A stretch of DNA of 64,000 bases from Lophius americanus (Eukaryota > Chordata > Actinopteri > Lophiiformes > Lophiidae), in assembly GCA_037951165.1 (NCBI GenBank), contig JBBDHG010000004.1:1569001-1633000 (forward strand), written 5' to 3'. Under the pieces are notes generated by a model. That model made no database searches. It was given only the letters and a program-made list of their open reading frames with translations, and was not told where the DNA came from. Positions within the stretch are counted from its first letter, which is position 1. The number at the start of each line of letters is the position of its first letter. The position numbers and the translations under genes were made by a program. Shown in pieces: positions 12,401-25,517 of this stretch.

Positions 12401-14175
12401 AGTATCCCTGACAGCTCACCTTACCCCAGAGACCTCTGAGCCATGGGAGGACCAGATGGTGGATGCAGGTTGGGGGCTGGTATGCATGTACACATTTTTG
12501 TGTCAGTATAAGAATGTGTGTTTGTCGTTTATGTTCCTATCTGGAGTTTGTGTATCTATCTGGAGTAGTTTCCTTTCTTTATTTCACCATGTACTTCTTT
12601 AATGTTCCCTAACATGTCACCTTTCAGTATCTCCTACACATTCCGGTGTCCACAGTTTTGCCACAGAGATGCTATCAGCTGTGTTAGGTTCCGTCTGTTT
12701 TGCTTCATGTTCGGCCCTTATCGAAGCAGGTGGCTGACCGTGGAGAGAGGGCTAAGGCTTTATCGGTCCAATCTGCAGCGGGTTTGCTTATCCCCGACCC
12801 ACTGCGTCAGCAACATACAGAACACGCCAGAGCTCAGGAGTTGTGACACAGTTCAACCTGAAACCGTGGTCAAGCCACAGCAGACACATAGACGCAGACA
12901 GATGTCTTGTTCTGAACAAACCTAGGAGAAACTTTGAGCCAGTGGAAAATGGTTGTACTCGTAATTGTTTGGGCGCAGTGACCCATTTTCCCTTATACTC
13001 AGGGATGGGAGTGTGAAAAATGCTCCCTTTCTCATTATTTTTTGTCTTTCGGCTTTTCTCCTCCATTATCACCTGTCCTAGAGATTGGGTGACAGTTGTT
13101 CAGTCAGTAGCAAAGTGGAGCCCTTTTCGATATTTGTTGAGCTGGGAGGTGAGAGGAGAAAGCGTTGATTACAGAGCCTTATTCCTCACAGGTCATTTAG
13201 CCTTGCTCCTGTTACTCTTCCACCCCACAGCCTCTTTAACTCCTGTCCACATCAGTCACTCTCTACATCAGCTTCAGCCGCTCTACATCCACAAAGGCCT
13301 GTTGTTGAGGCCATTTCTTTTTCCCTGCTAAATTATCTTTTAAACTTTAATGAAATCTGAGTAGCTGCAAGCTTTACTCTTTTCTCTCACACCTCCACTC
13401 TACCAAACCCCCCCAGCCAGTTTCTTCTGGCTTTTCTCCCTCTTTTCTCCTCTCACCTGCATTCACTGCACTTTTTTTTTTTAGTTAAAAACAGATGCAT
13501 TTATGAAACATTGTAACACTTTTCTACAAGGAAAAAGTGAAATATGAGCCTGTCCCTCCGAAGACATAATAGATGCAGCATGGGCAGGAGGGGGAGAAAG
13601 AGGGGCTCATTGGAACAAAGAGCTTCATTTATGATTGTTTTTGTGAGATCTGTTTTTGAGTCAGACTCAGAATGATTTAATTTGACTTTTAAGCCCCGGG
13701 GCTCAGGCTTAAGGGCTGCAAGCTGGAAAGTCACAAGTCAACGTCTGGCTAGGGAATGGGACGAAGCAGGTTAGAGGTGAGGTCCCTTTGTAGCTGTGAC
13801 TTTGAATGTGTGGGAAACTTTTATTTAAGTCCACATTCAAACTGATAAGTATATCCTTTAACTCACTGTGCACACATTACAAACCCACTATGTATCACTT
13901 TGTTTATACAGCAAATCTGTCTGAAGTTTAAATGTTCAATATATGGACTTGCTATTGTACTGTGAAAAAAAGTGCTACTTTTTTGCATTTTGAGTGAATC
14001 AGCAGCCCAGAGAATGCTGCGTCTCCAGCGCTCAGAGGAATTAGAGGCAGAGTGTTAATAGGGCTGAAATTACGGATGTTGGTGGAAGCTGCTCAACTTT
14101 TGATTAAATAAAAGCCGGCTCCTCCGAAGGCCATTTCTCATAGGGAAAGAAAATGTACAACAGTCCCCCTCCCCA
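12401..14175. other. Intron 1, unique non-coding stretch
   Basis: No gene, repeat family or structured element was recognised between the two CA microsatellites. Confidence 0.45.
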
Positions 14176-14226
14176 ACACACACACACACACACTCAGCCA
14201 TACACACACACAGCCGCACACACACA
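14176..14226. repeat. Imperfect CA microsatellite
   Basis: Three short CA runs separated by TCAGCCAT and GCCG. Confidence 0.88.
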
Positions 14227-15207
14227 GCCTTGATGTGTGGAAAGAAAATGAGACGAGATGGACAGCTAAAGGCCTGGGGCCTGTCCCATTATTAATGAGT
14301 TAGAGCCAGTGTGTCTCCCAGGTTCACGACATGTGGAAATATTTCACTAGTCGCCTGCCCGCCTCTCCGCTATAAATGTAATCTCTTATTAAGCATAAGG
14401 TTCCTCGCAAGTGAGGGGCAGATACACAGAGATTATGTACGGATGTTTCACTTTGTTCCTCCTGTACTTACATAGAAAAATGGAGGATATTAACTTCCTA
14501 ACCTGGGCAGTGCAAAATGGACTGCTAACATAAATCTGGACAATCCACCTATTAAAAGGGACACTGATTGGCCAATAAGTAGCAGTGGTGGGAGGACAAT
14601 TTTAACCTTGCATAACAGCGGTGAATTTGCAAACTTTTCTAGCTGTATCAGAAGAGAGCTTTTGGGATGTAATTAATTATTGATTTGAAGCACAGAAGGT
14701 AATTGGAAATGAGTAGACAGCATCTCGATCTGCCAGCAGTTGCCTTACGGATGAGGTGAATGAGGCTTTTCTCCAGAACAGCCATGGTCGAAGTGGTCGT
14801 GTCGTTTGGCTTTCAAGTTCTGTTAATTGCATAGACAAAGAGAACATATCAGGCATCGGTCAAGGACATTTCTGCCGGTAGAACATTTAAGATAGTTCCC
14901 AGCTTATACTGACAGAGACAGGCTGCATGAATAGTTATGACACAGAGAGGGCTGAGGGAAGATGGAGTTCATTAGTCGGATCCAACACGAGGTCAGAACT
15001 AGCAGATCATGAATCATGCCAATGTTGTTGAACTTTATTAGATGCACAAAGAGTTCAGAAGAGAAATCCCACATAGAAAATTTTATATTATTCCACTGTG
15101 TCCTTCTACAGTTACTGTATACATGTCAATCTTGTAGTTATATATGAACTAGAGGTAAAGGATTAGGACTCATTTTTGCAGGAGAGCAGCGGCAAAGAGA
15201 CCTAAGA

Positions 15208-15210
<3 letters not shown>

Positions 15211-15239
<29 letters not shown>
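15211..15239 (+). repeat. Poly-G tract, 29 guanines
   Basis: Uninterrupted G run after AAGAGGA. It could form G-quadruplex DNA. The complementary strand reads as polyproline in a short spurious ORF. Its length may be uncertain because assemblies often miscount such runs. Confidence 0.95.
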
Positions 15240-15510
15240 TAGGCCTGTATCTGTCTTTGATCTTATTAGCACTAATGAGGATGCCGGTAGTTTCTGTTGC
15301 TTAACCCTCCGCACATCCAGCCCTTTAGAGTGTGTGCATGTTTGTTGAAGAGCGTCCATGGATGTCTTCGGGGAATGTGAAAATCTCAGTCTTAGTAAAG
15401 TTGGTTGATTGACACAGTGACTCAGGGGTATGATGTATGCTTATTTGTGAAGTTTTCCTGCTAAACCAAGGTATGATACAGTTAGATTGGATAGCGTTCT
15501 TAAACATATG

Positions 15511-15620
15511 CCGTGTCTCAAATTGCATACTTCCATACTTAATCCTACCAGTTTTATTGCAAAGTGTGTTCGGCATTTTGAACGATGGACACTCAGTGTT
15601 CGCTGTCTTGGCTACATAAT
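15511..15620. repeat. Possible degenerate DNA-transposon end
   Basis: CCGTGTCTCAAATTGCATAC followed by TTCCATACTT resembles the ends of common fish MITE-like repeats (…cccaaatcgcatacttccatac…, from memory). A related phrase, GTCCAAATATACGCACTATG, lies at about 16235-16255. Boundaries and family are uncertain. Confidence 0.3.
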
Positions 15621-17507
15621 GGACGGAGAGGGGCTTACAACACTCCTCCAGCTTGAGATAGAATAAAAGTACAACTTATAGTAGTGCAACATATGAAAGT
15701 CATTTTCAGTTTGTACGAAATGAGGAGAAAAAAATCTGAATTTACATGAAAAAGAAAATCTCCTGCTCACCCATGCGGTTGCTATGTGTCTTCCTCAAGC
15801 CCAGGTTCTCTACCAGAGGTCTGGGAGTTTGAGGGTTCTGGGCCGCATCTTAGCTGTTCCTGGTACTTTACCCTTCTGGACCGATTTTCTTAGATTCTGT
15901 ACCTGGAATCTGCAGGAGCCACTCTTCCAGTTTTCCCTAATGCTCCCTCATTCCCTGGTACTTTTTGATTTTTTTCGTGCTACCTCTCCTCCTTCCTGAA
16001 GTTACTAGTCCATAAATGTCTGGTTCAAGTTGTCACACTTCTCATCATGTTGCCCTGGTCCCCCAACACCTGCTGGGGATCTGTTGACCCGGGTGAAGTC
16101 TGAGCCGGTATGGCTCTCATATTTGTGGTATAAATCAAATCCAAGGTAGGCTGGTAGCATTAAGGAAAGTCGGCGATGTAAACTATATGTTTTTTTTTTT
16201 TTCAGTGATATGACTTTGAGAGTAGAATGAGGCTGTCCAAATATACGCACTATGCTAGCAAGATGCCTACTGCAGTATGTGTTTAGAGAAAAAAACACTA
16301 TACACCTATCCTAAAGGGGCGAGAGATGGACACTGATGTCTGGACCAAGTGAAGTCTGGCGCTGGGGAAAGCAACTGCTGGAATATGCTGTATACACATA
16401 TCGCAGTCAGGTGGATTTGAAGAACGTTAAGTGGAATTAGACCGTGAATGAACAGTTTGAGTCTAATAACCACCATAGCCGGGCTGCACTCCATTGACGA
16501 CATGTCAAGGTGACAGATTCCCAATAAAAATCTGTTTTTCTCTTTCTGTTTCACAAGTGCATCCTGTCAGCATTAGAGGAGATTTTGATAGTTTCAAAAA
16601 TCTATCCCTTATATATGAGTGATGGTGAATCATAATGAAGTATCCAGAAAATAAATTCTCTAATTGCAGAACATCACAGCCTTGGGTCTCTACTACATGC
16701 TCAGTGAATTATTTGTAAAGGACTAAACTGTGAGAAAGTTTGTCAAATGTGTCGGAATGTGAATGTATAGAACTAAATCAGTCAGCCACTTTTGTTCTTT
16801 CATTATTTTTCATAGGACCACTCAAGCTTAAAGACAGTGCATGATAAACCTTAGAATAGCGTGTGTGGATATATTTATTTATTTCATGAAATCCTCCTAA
16901 TACTGGATATTTCCACATGCTAAACAAAACTAGCTAAGTCTAACAGGTGGTTATGGATATTCACTTTTTTTTTTTTTTTAATTTCAACTTATTATATGTT
17001 TGAAGGAAGCAGCTAATCTAGTTCCTAACAACCGTTTCAAGAGGATGTATCGTGTACAAGCATGTGCTACTGCAGTACTGTGTGTAAAACCGAAACACAA
17101 AACGACTGTCCTGAAAAAAGAAGCTGGGCTAATAGGACTCATGCAGGGAGTTCTTAGTTGTCCTTCTCCCGGCCTTTTTAGCTCCATACCATGGTTGGAG
17201 GTTTTTTTTCTTTCCTCAGATATAACTCCACTGGCTAGCTGGATGAAGCAACAATGTTTCTATTGTTTTTTAACCTGTGTCTTAGTAGGCCAGACTTACG
17301 CTCATGTTCTTTTTACGTTACCATTACATGAAATCATGGATAGCATGTTGTCATTTAGTTAGCACTTAACTTAAAGGCAAGAAAGTCCTGGAACCAAATC
17401 CTTCCAGGTACTCCTTCCTTCCTTAATGACTCTTAAAATGTGTAATTATGAGTGTGAATATTTGTCCCTTTCTTCTTATGATGGATTTGTCCAGAGTTCC
17501 CCATACT

Positions 17508-17588
17508 GCTCACCCATTGTCAGCTGGGATAGGCTCCAACCCCCTGTGACCCTGCACAGGATAACCGGTTACAGAAAATGGATTGGTA
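17508..17588 (+). repeat. 3' end fragment of a common teleost interspersed element (fragment 1)
   Basis: CTCACCCATTGTCAGCTGGG, then ATAGGCTCCAACCCCC, CAGGATAACCGG and GAAAATGGATTGG, is the well-known 3' end of a fish retroposon whose 5' head reads gcacggtggcgcagtgg. Only the tail is present here. The same tail occurs at 24395-24466, and head portions occur at 28319-28446 (minus) and 51105-51240. Confidence 0.75.
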
Positions 17589-18330
17589 GAATTTGTCCCT
17601 ATATCTGATTTGACATGTCTTTGCCCCCACAGATATGGGTGATCTGGCATCTTTCTTCCATAGTTTGGGTGTTTTTTGATTGATTATAGGGTCTAAATCT
17701 ATTAAAAATCCACCTGCTGCCATCCGCGATTATGCTATTTTCAAGTTGTTCACAAATGTTCTCTCATGAGCAGTTTCACAATGCCACCCCAATCGCCAGA
17801 ATGAATATTGGCACTGTATAATTCTACAACCCAGGAATGTTCAAGCTCACATGGAAATACACATTTTCTGGATGAAAATTAGGTAAACTATTTTCCATTT
17901 AAAAAAGGACTCATTGATAGACAAGCTTGCCCAACCCAAGGTGAAACAGAGAAACACGTAATGCTCCCTTCTTGTGATGGTAATAACTTCTAACAAGGTT
18001 GCTGTGTGAGTCCGTAAGTGTGTCCGTGGGAATGCACTGTGTGTGGAAGCAGTTCAAAGCATCTTTAAATAAAAAGACTCTCATCCGCTAGCTCTAAAAG
18101 GGCTTTCAGACACTTGGCAATGTTTGGCTGAAAGAGGACACTTTCTGTCAACTATTATTGACAGTTGAAAATGTTGAGGAACTGTGGGGAGTGACTTGCA
18201 TTTCCACACATTTTCTCAATCAATTTAAAGCCCAGGTAATGCTTTGGAAATCTACTTCTTAAGAACTTGATGGATGGGTGTTTTGCGTCTGTAAAAATGG
18301 AAAAGACAGAAAAACGAACGAGAAGGATCT

Positions 18331-18416
18331 GTCTCTCTCTCTCTCTCACTCTCTCTCGCTTTCTCTCTCTCACTCTCTCTCTCGCTCTCTCTCTCTTGCT
18401 CTCTCTTTCTCTCTCT
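18331..18416. repeat. CT microsatellite
   Basis: (CT)n run of about 86 bases, broken by short CACT, CGCT and TTGCT units. It produces a low-complexity R/E/S-rich ORF on the minus strand. Confidence 0.95.
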
Positions 18417-18479
18417 AGATCTCTTTGACTCAGCCTGTTGTCTTGGCTCTGAAGATTGATTGTGACTCATCCAGGATGT

Positions 18480-21400
18480 ATGAGCATTGAGATCATATCA
18501 TAGATCATAGCATAGGGGGAAATGACAGATGTCCTAAATGTCCTATTTATTTGAAGAGACGAGTCTATGTCTGTGTCTGATGGATTGGATGCTTTGCGTG
18601 GCTATAAAAATGACTTGTCATTTCGTTAGTCTCTTTGTGTTTTTGTAGGCACTTTGTAGGGCAACCAAAGCGTCTGTCCAATGTCGAAAAATGTCCCAAC
18701 TCTAAAAAGAAGAACTGAAAGTTCGTCAATTCATGGACATTTGTTTTTTAAGCTAGAGAATTAAAAAAGAGAATTCCACCATTGTCTTTAGGGTTGGAAT
18801 ATTAATTGAAAATAATTGAAAATCGATATTTAAAAACCTTTTAAAGACGCAATCTTACTCATGTCATTACATTTGATTATTACTTTACCAAATACACAGT
18901 ATGTTCTCATGACATGTCCATGAACATAGTATGCTCAGTCTTGTTGCTCAAGGTGATCAAGGTGTATTAGACTTGCTTAAGAAAACTTTCATCTAACAAT
19001 GGTAAATTGCGCACATTAACGCCATGTCACCATGTCAATTAGCAGCTATAAAAGCAATTTTTGGCTGTCTTAAACCTTGGCTGAGAAATAATCTAATCGC
19101 CTTAATCGATAATAGACACTCCTTTGTCTTTATTATATACTATTTGTTGTGTTCACGATGTGGATACAGCTTTATTTTGAGTTAGATGACACATGATTAT
19201 TTTAAATTAGTTAATACAGTTATGAGACTCCTTATGTATGATGAATATTCAGTAAATAACAGTAAACGGCCTGTTTTTTCTTATTAATGCGTGAAACCAG
19301 TTGCAAAAATTTACTCGTTATTTCATCAAAACGGTGGCTTGTTCAACGGCCGTAAAAAAAAAACTGCCTTCATGGCTGTCTTCCAAACAATACAGTATTC
19401 TGCGTATTAAACACAGTCCCAAAGGTCTTCCAGTCCCCCCCATTGACTGCCATATACTTAATATTTGAGATATATGTTTTTTGCCTGGGACATCATGGGA
19501 GAGAATGGCAAAAATAGATTATATAATAATTTAATAGAGGCAAAAGTTAAGAATTATTGTGATTTTGATATGACATCATAATTGGCCAGCCCAACATTTA
19601 ACTATTTTGCCCCTTCTGGAAACTTTTTACTCTCAGGATCTAAGTTCAGATCAGTGTCAAAGAGCAATCATCTAATTTTACTTTAATTGCATGAATACGA
19701 CGTCCCACTTTCTTACATTCACCTCACTGGGGTTAATGATCTAAGGGTACCACTGATGGAAGGGCTAAGTGTGTAAAAGTCAAGGTCGTTTTTAGTGGCA
19801 TATGCATCCTTAGAGCCCCCAAAGCTACTGAGATGTGTAGACATGAAACAGTGTTGACAAGCCTGCACTGCTGTGATCAGGAAGAGTCACACTGGAGAAA
19901 GTTACTGGTCACAGTCACAGTCATGTACACACATGCACATACAGACACACTTAAACACACACAGGTTCCTTTGTGCGAGCCAGTAGGTCAGGTCATTAGT
20001 ATGGACGAGCATTTCTGCACTAATAGCTCCTGATTGCTTTCCCTTTCACATCGCGGCGACATCAGCATATTGCTAAGTGACAGAGAATTGCCAATAATCA
20101 CAGGATGGATCAGTGAGGGTGAAATTAAAGAAACTTGCTGCAGCATGTTAGCACCCCTGTGAAGTCTGGACCCATCAGTAAACCCTCATTTAGAGGAGCA
20201 TTGTTATCAAACAAATTTTGATAGAACAATCCTGTAATCAGCCACCAACTACAAACTCAGTCCAATTTTGGTCACACATTTGTTGAAGAATTGTAGATGT
20301 CCTCTTGAAATGTTTGCGACGCTCCCTGTGTATTACAGTGTTTGCTGCTGCTTCTGTGAGAGAAAACAATCATGCGCTTGTCATCGGATCCTGTCTGCTG
20401 GGAGAAGATGGAGGAATTTGCAGGGAGGTTGAATGTATTTGACTTGCAAAGGAAGTGGTTGTGTGTGTTTTTCATGTAGATGTGTCCGCGCAGGTGTCTC
20501 TTTGTGTTGTCCCAAACTGTATTTGCTGAGAGATAGAAAAACTGAAATGTGTTATGAATATCCTTTCCATTCTTCCATAAGGAAACTGAAAATTCCCTGA
20601 AAGGGCCCCATTTAGGCTTTTTCCCAAACAATACAATGCCCTGATGACGGACTAACATGGGGAGGAAATAGCCCTGCAATGGCTAAGATAAAAGAGGAGT
20701 ATTCTGGAATTCTCATGTGGATTTATGGAAGCAAATGGTCTTTTCCTAACATTCAGGGGAGCGGCATGTCTGGGATATCTGCAAGTATGTGTAGAGTATT
20801 TTTGTGTGACATGCTGACCCTCTTTAATGTCTGTTCACCACATTCTGTGATGTGTGAGAAGTGTGAATTGGAGCCTTTAATAGCCTGTCAATCACATAAA
20901 GAGATCATTAGAGGTGTCACAGTCAAATCTCTCAAAAAGGAAAAAAAATCCATAGCAATAAATCTGGCACTGATTGTGCTCCGTTATTAGTTTTACCTAT
21001 TTCCATGTCCAAAATAATCATTGTTAACATGCTTGTTAGCAAAATCTACTGGCAATCCCATGATGCATTGGTTGAGTCTGTTGAGTAATCAGCAGCTTTG
21101 TTCAAGGCCATCTGGCTTATCAGAACCACGTCCCCAGCAGAGTACTGCTTTCACCTGGCTGGGCGTTGTATGTATCCGTGGGAAACACTGTAGATATTTC
21201 CCTCGTGAATCTTTGTACAGGTGTCTCACCGTAGTGCACAGCACTTCTCTCCTCCAGTGATCTTATAGCGGGCAACTGACTTCATTTTGGGTTCCATATG
21301 GACCCTGTTGGAGCCACACTGCTCTCTAACAGTGGGGTAATGGCAATTAGCACTGCACTTCCTGAAGATGGCATGGAACCAGAGACCTGTCACCTCTGCT

Positions 21401-22850
21401 TCATAGCTTTTAAGACTGGCTTGTGTACGTGTTTGTGGGCATGCAAATGCATGATCGGAGACAGAATTGTATCACGGCACCTGCTTCACAGCAGGGGATG
21501 GAACTGCTTCACCGAGGCAAGAAGTGTGAGTGTGTGTCTGTGTGTGTGAAAGGGGTGTAGCTATGGCATATTGTGTGTGATCAGAGGTAGAGCAGTAACT
21601 GAATCCAAGCGGTTACTTGTAATCAATGTTACCACATTTCCCTTTGGGTCTGTGGGTGTAATGCATTCTAAAATGCAAATGTATTTCACTGCCAAATATC
21701 TAAGTTGTATCAAATGAATGAATGATACATTTACGCACACAGTGGTGATGAGAAAGAAAGCATGCTTGAAAAATGTCATTCAGTGTCATGGGAACAGGAA
21801 TATCTGCTTGTAATCCCTAGATGGAAGTCTGTTTGTCAAAATTATTCACTTATTTCCCTTTGAACTCTGTGTCGAAGAACTGAAAAATTGTTTGGCAGCC
21901 CATTGAAGTGAACAGGGAGTCTGTGTCTCTGATGGCAGCAGTCGCCCCTGGAGACTGGCCATTGCTTGTCTAAGCTATGAAATGCCTCTTGATCACAGAA
22001 AACCTGGATGTGATCATTTGAAAAAAGAAGCAGCAAAGGAGAAAAAAAAATGTTTGGATTTGTTTTCTCACTGAGAATTGTAAATCTGAGTATTTGTGTA
22101 TTTGTATGATTTTATGTAGAGTTACATTTCAATCACTAGAAACTGAGAATGATGATATTTGATTAGTCTGAAAGTTTTTGGCGCTCAGACTCTTCAGTGC
22201 GATTGTGATCAAAGAAATATCCCCGCTTTGGAATCTTGATACTGGTGGTGGCTGATGACTCTGCAGAGACTGATCAATAAAGGGGTAAATAGTTCTGCGC
22301 GGACTGACCAGAGATGGGGAATTGGAGGGCACCATGAAAAAACAAGATGAAAGGAGAGAGTCATATTTAAAACGTCAGCCGTAAGATGATAGGCCAACAA
22401 TGAAGGTGTGTCACAGTGATATTGGATATATGTCGGCAGCTGAAAGAGCAAATCTGATATCAGTTAATGCCCCAGTCTATGGAGCGGGAAATTGAGCCTG
22501 AGCATGTGTGTGAAAGGTGAGAATAATAAAGTGGTATGAACAGTAACTCTGGCTCGAGTGTGTCCGAATAAACTTTCACTAGAGCTTCCTCATTGACAGA
22601 CACGGAGACTTGTTTCACCTATACCCTTAGAATAGAATAGACTGATAGTCAGTGTACAACAAATACAAGAAAATATGGAGTGCTGATCCATGCAAAATAT
22701 TAAATAGACATGTTAAAACAGAAAAAAGACACAACCAATAAATATAAAACTAATAAGTTACTAAACTCAAATAAGACTACTGATTGCTCAAATTTCAATG
22801 TTTTCTATTTATCGGACCCGAGGCCCCTATTAGCAGTATTATACAACTAA
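18480..22850. other. Intron 1, unique non-coding stretch
   Basis: AT-rich around 18770-19600. ORFs of up to 135 codons (20272-20679 minus) show no known domain. An octamer-like ATGCAAATGCAT occurs at about 21439-21450. No transposon was recognised. Confidence 0.45.
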
Positions 22851-22854
22851 ACAT

Positions 22855-22888
22855 TTTAGAACTGTGAGAGTATTCTCACAGTTCTAAA
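22855..22888. repeat. Perfect 15-bp inverted repeat (hairpin)
   Basis: TTTAGAACTGTGAGA (22855-22869) and its exact reverse complement TCTCACAGTTCTAAA (22874-22888) flank a 4-base GTAT loop. It lies just before family A copy 2. It is shorter than a typical pre-miRNA, and no function is proposed. Confidence 0.8.
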
Positions 22889-22904
22889 CACACAGTATAA
22901 GGAA

Positions 22905-23440
22905 GAATTAGATAGGGAAAGGTCCGTTGTATTATTCCAAAACTAGGGTGGGGGCTTTTACATCCAAAGGTTTTTGCACATATTCTCTCAACCATTGGTC
23001 TGATTATGTCCATTACGCATTAGAATCTTGTATATATCACATTTTAAGCCATTCGTTAAAATCTTACTGTAACAGTAAATTTTTTAATCACTTTAGGGGA
23101 AGCTTTTTTATGAAAAAAACTAACCGTTGGTACGTTTATTCCAAATTTGTTCCAACTATCTTGCATGGATCCTATTTTACGCCAATATTTCATATTTCAC
23201 TCACTATTGGAGAAGTTGTTTTTTTTTTAGTATGAAAACAACAATTGGAGTAAAACAGGAAAATGTTTTACGAAACTAAATCGGACCAACAGTTTTGTTG
23301 GTGGACCGAAAATCTTTGGATATAAAGCTCCCTCTAGTATTAGAAATATAAAACTAACCTCTCCCAAAATCTGTCCCGTTATTCCTCGTACTAAGCTCTA
23401 TGTGGGTGTGAAATATGAAAATGAGTTATCGTGTTAACAT
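22905..23440 (+). repeat. Unclassified interspersed repeat family A, copy 2
   Basis: The left part (gaagaattagatagggaaaggtccgttgtat, then the block before GATTATGTCC) matches family A copies at 24497 and 61800. The right part (tataaagctccctctag…tatgtgggtgtgaaata) matches copy 1 at 1430-1540. This copy therefore links the two halves of the family. No coding capacity or ends were recognised. Confidence 0.6.
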
Positions 23441-24394
23441 GAAGGATATGCGGCGGCAGTGGACACGGAGGTTGTATTGAAAATTACATATTGTCTCCGC
23501 CTTTTCAGGGATCTAATTATATTGGACTGTACTTGAATATAAAGCAATAGAAAGCTCAATGACTATATTTTCGTAAAGTTTTACACATGTTATGGGCTGT
23601 GATTCTTCATTAAACACATCTTCCAATCACAATGGGACATACAATGAACCTGCATTTTTCATAGTTATAGTATCGTTTTTATTTCTATGGAAATGAAACA
23701 GTCAATAACAGCACATCTTTGTGTGACAAAAGGATCATCTACTTCACGGAGTAACATGGTCATAATTCAGTCTCAATCAATAGTTTCCCCGCTCTCCTGC
23801 ATTTGCCTCTTCCTGTCTCTTCTCCTCCGCCCATTAGAGTGCCAGGCTGTGTAAAATGTTGGTCCACTTCGTACATTCAGATGATGACTTCTGACATTTC
23901 TGGAATTAGCTTTGTGCAGCCGTTGTGAATGTGTGTGCTTTTGGATAGCTGTGCCCACTTGCGTCTTCATATGTGTCTGTGAGCGGGTAAGCTAATGACT
24001 GCTGACAGTGCCCATGCTTCTGAAATTAGCCTCGCTCTCTGGCCCCTTGGGAAAGCATGAATGTTAAGATAGAAGACTCTTTAAACCTAGAATCCTCTGC
24101 TTATTCCTCTTTTTTCCTAATCCTGCTCCTATGCCTCCCAAGATTGATACAGATGAAAGGAAATCTGGCAGGGAGGTCATCTGCATTGTCAGAGTTTAAA
24201 TGCTTTCCATTCTTAGGCTTGAAGATGGCTTGCAATAATACAAAAGATTTATTCACATCCTCTTATTATTGGCAAAGTGTGGGTTTGGAAGAGAAACGGC
24301 ATGACAACATGGTTGTGACACTTCCTGGTTGTAAGGTTTTTAACCCGACATGGAGATTGTGATATGCCCCATACAAGGTTAGACATTTACACTG

Positions 24395-24466
24395 ACTCTC
24401 ACCCAAGGTCAGCTGGGATAGGCTCCACCCCCCGCGACCTTGAACAGGATAGCCCGTTAGGTTAGA
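24395..24466 (+). repeat. 3' end fragment of the same teleost element (fragment 2)
   Basis: CTCTCACCCAAGGTCAGCTG, GGATAGGCTCCACCCCCC, GCGACCTTGAACAGGATA and CCCGTTAG match the tail seen at 17508-17588. Only the tail is present. Confidence 0.75.
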
Positions 24467-24496
24467 TAATGATTTTATTAATTTTCAGATTTTATA

Positions 24497-24838
24497 CCCC
24501 CATCGTTATGAAGAACTGGATTGATTTGGGAAAGGTCGGTTGTATGTTTCCGACACAGCGGGAGCTATTTTTTTGATCCAAATGTAAAGTGCATTATAAA
24601 TTAAATGTTTTATTATTATTATTATTATATCTCAAAGAACTTTCGGAGCATAATTTCTCAACCGTGTGTCTGATTTAGTCCATATTTAGTGCATATAAAT
24701 CGACTTGAAGTAATCTATTATATCTGATTGTAATAGATCAGATTTTACTCTCTTTTTTCTCTAATGAGAGCTTATTTTCTTATAAAAAAAACACTGTTTG
24801 TCTGACATAACTTCATTTTTCATTTGAGGAATTCAGCG
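24497..24838 (+). repeat. Interspersed repeat family A, copy 3, interrupted by a LINE tail
   Basis: It begins with ATCGTTATGAAGAACTGGAT and ATTTGGGAAAGGTCGGTTG. It is broken after GGGAGCTATTT by 24572-24629, and then resumes with TTTCTCAACCGTGTGTCTGA and TTTAGTCCATATTTAG. The same order, uninterrupted, is seen at 61826-61935 (ggagctatagctcc … ttgatcctatttagtcc). Confidence 0.6.
24572..24629 (+). mobile_element. 5'-truncated L2-clade LINE 3' tail, nested in family A copy 3
   Basis: TTTGATCCAAATGTAAAGTG and CATTATAAATTAAATGT are identical over 37 bases to the 3' end of the LINE at 54376-54412. Both are followed by an (ATT)n tail. The insertion retains only the last ~58 bases, typical of abortive target-primed reverse transcription. 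Confidence 0.75.
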
Positions 24839-25517
24839 TAGGCCTACTTTTAATGTGTGTCATGTGATATGTGAGATGCCGTTACCATAAGAAGCTGTGT
24901 GGTGATCTGGAAATGACCACTATGGCACTAGAGTGTATTCTGTGTAAATTTTAAGTGTGTGCATGACTGGATAGATGAAGGAAGGAAAGGCCCCATGTGA
25001 TCTCGGCTTTATTAAAGAGAAGTTAATGAGTTCCCTTGTCTGCCTCGCTCATTTTTCTTTTTCACGCCATATATTCTCAACTCCATCGCTTCTTCGTCCT
25101 ATCTCACTAATATCCTTCTCATTTAGGCTTTTGCTCAAAAGAATATGACTATATATAAATCTGAGCCAGTGTGGAGCTGGGAATGGCACTACTTGGTTCC
25201 ATCCCAGTCTCTGTGCCCTCTCTCTTTCTTTCTCTGTCTGTCAGTCTATACGTGCCTATGGATATGTGGCGTTATTGTGTCGGCTGGTTTGATTTCCGTG
25301 CTAATTCAAGCAAATCCATCTGACTAATACTGATCACAGATGTGCTGCGTTCTTCCTGGCGTTAGCATAAGTATGCGTTGCCTGTGCAAGTTAGTTTATT
25401 TGCTTTTCTTGCATTACACAGTATTTGATTCTTTTGATGATCAATGACTCCCTGTTTCTGAAAAAAATGATCACTCTGAATCAAACGACGGTAGCAGTAT
25501 TATTATCATCAGAAGGT

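Noticed and set aside
12090..12602. Longest open frame in the window (170 codons)
   Set aside because: The middle is a translated CA microsatellite, there is no domain, codon use looks random, and no splice or promoter context fits.
15138..15359. Polyproline-containing ORF on the minus strand
   Set aside because: Produced entirely by the poly-G tract.
18155..18470. Arg/Glu-rich ORFs on the minus strand resembling charged repeat proteins
   Set aside because: Direct translation of the CT microsatellite.
20272..20679. 135-codon open frame on the minus strand
   Set aside because: No domain, signal or homologue recognised. The length is within chance for a 64-kb window.
22855..22888. Hairpin as a microRNA precursor
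   Set aside because: The stem is only 15 bp with a 4-base loop, and known precursors need a stem of about 30 bp or more.
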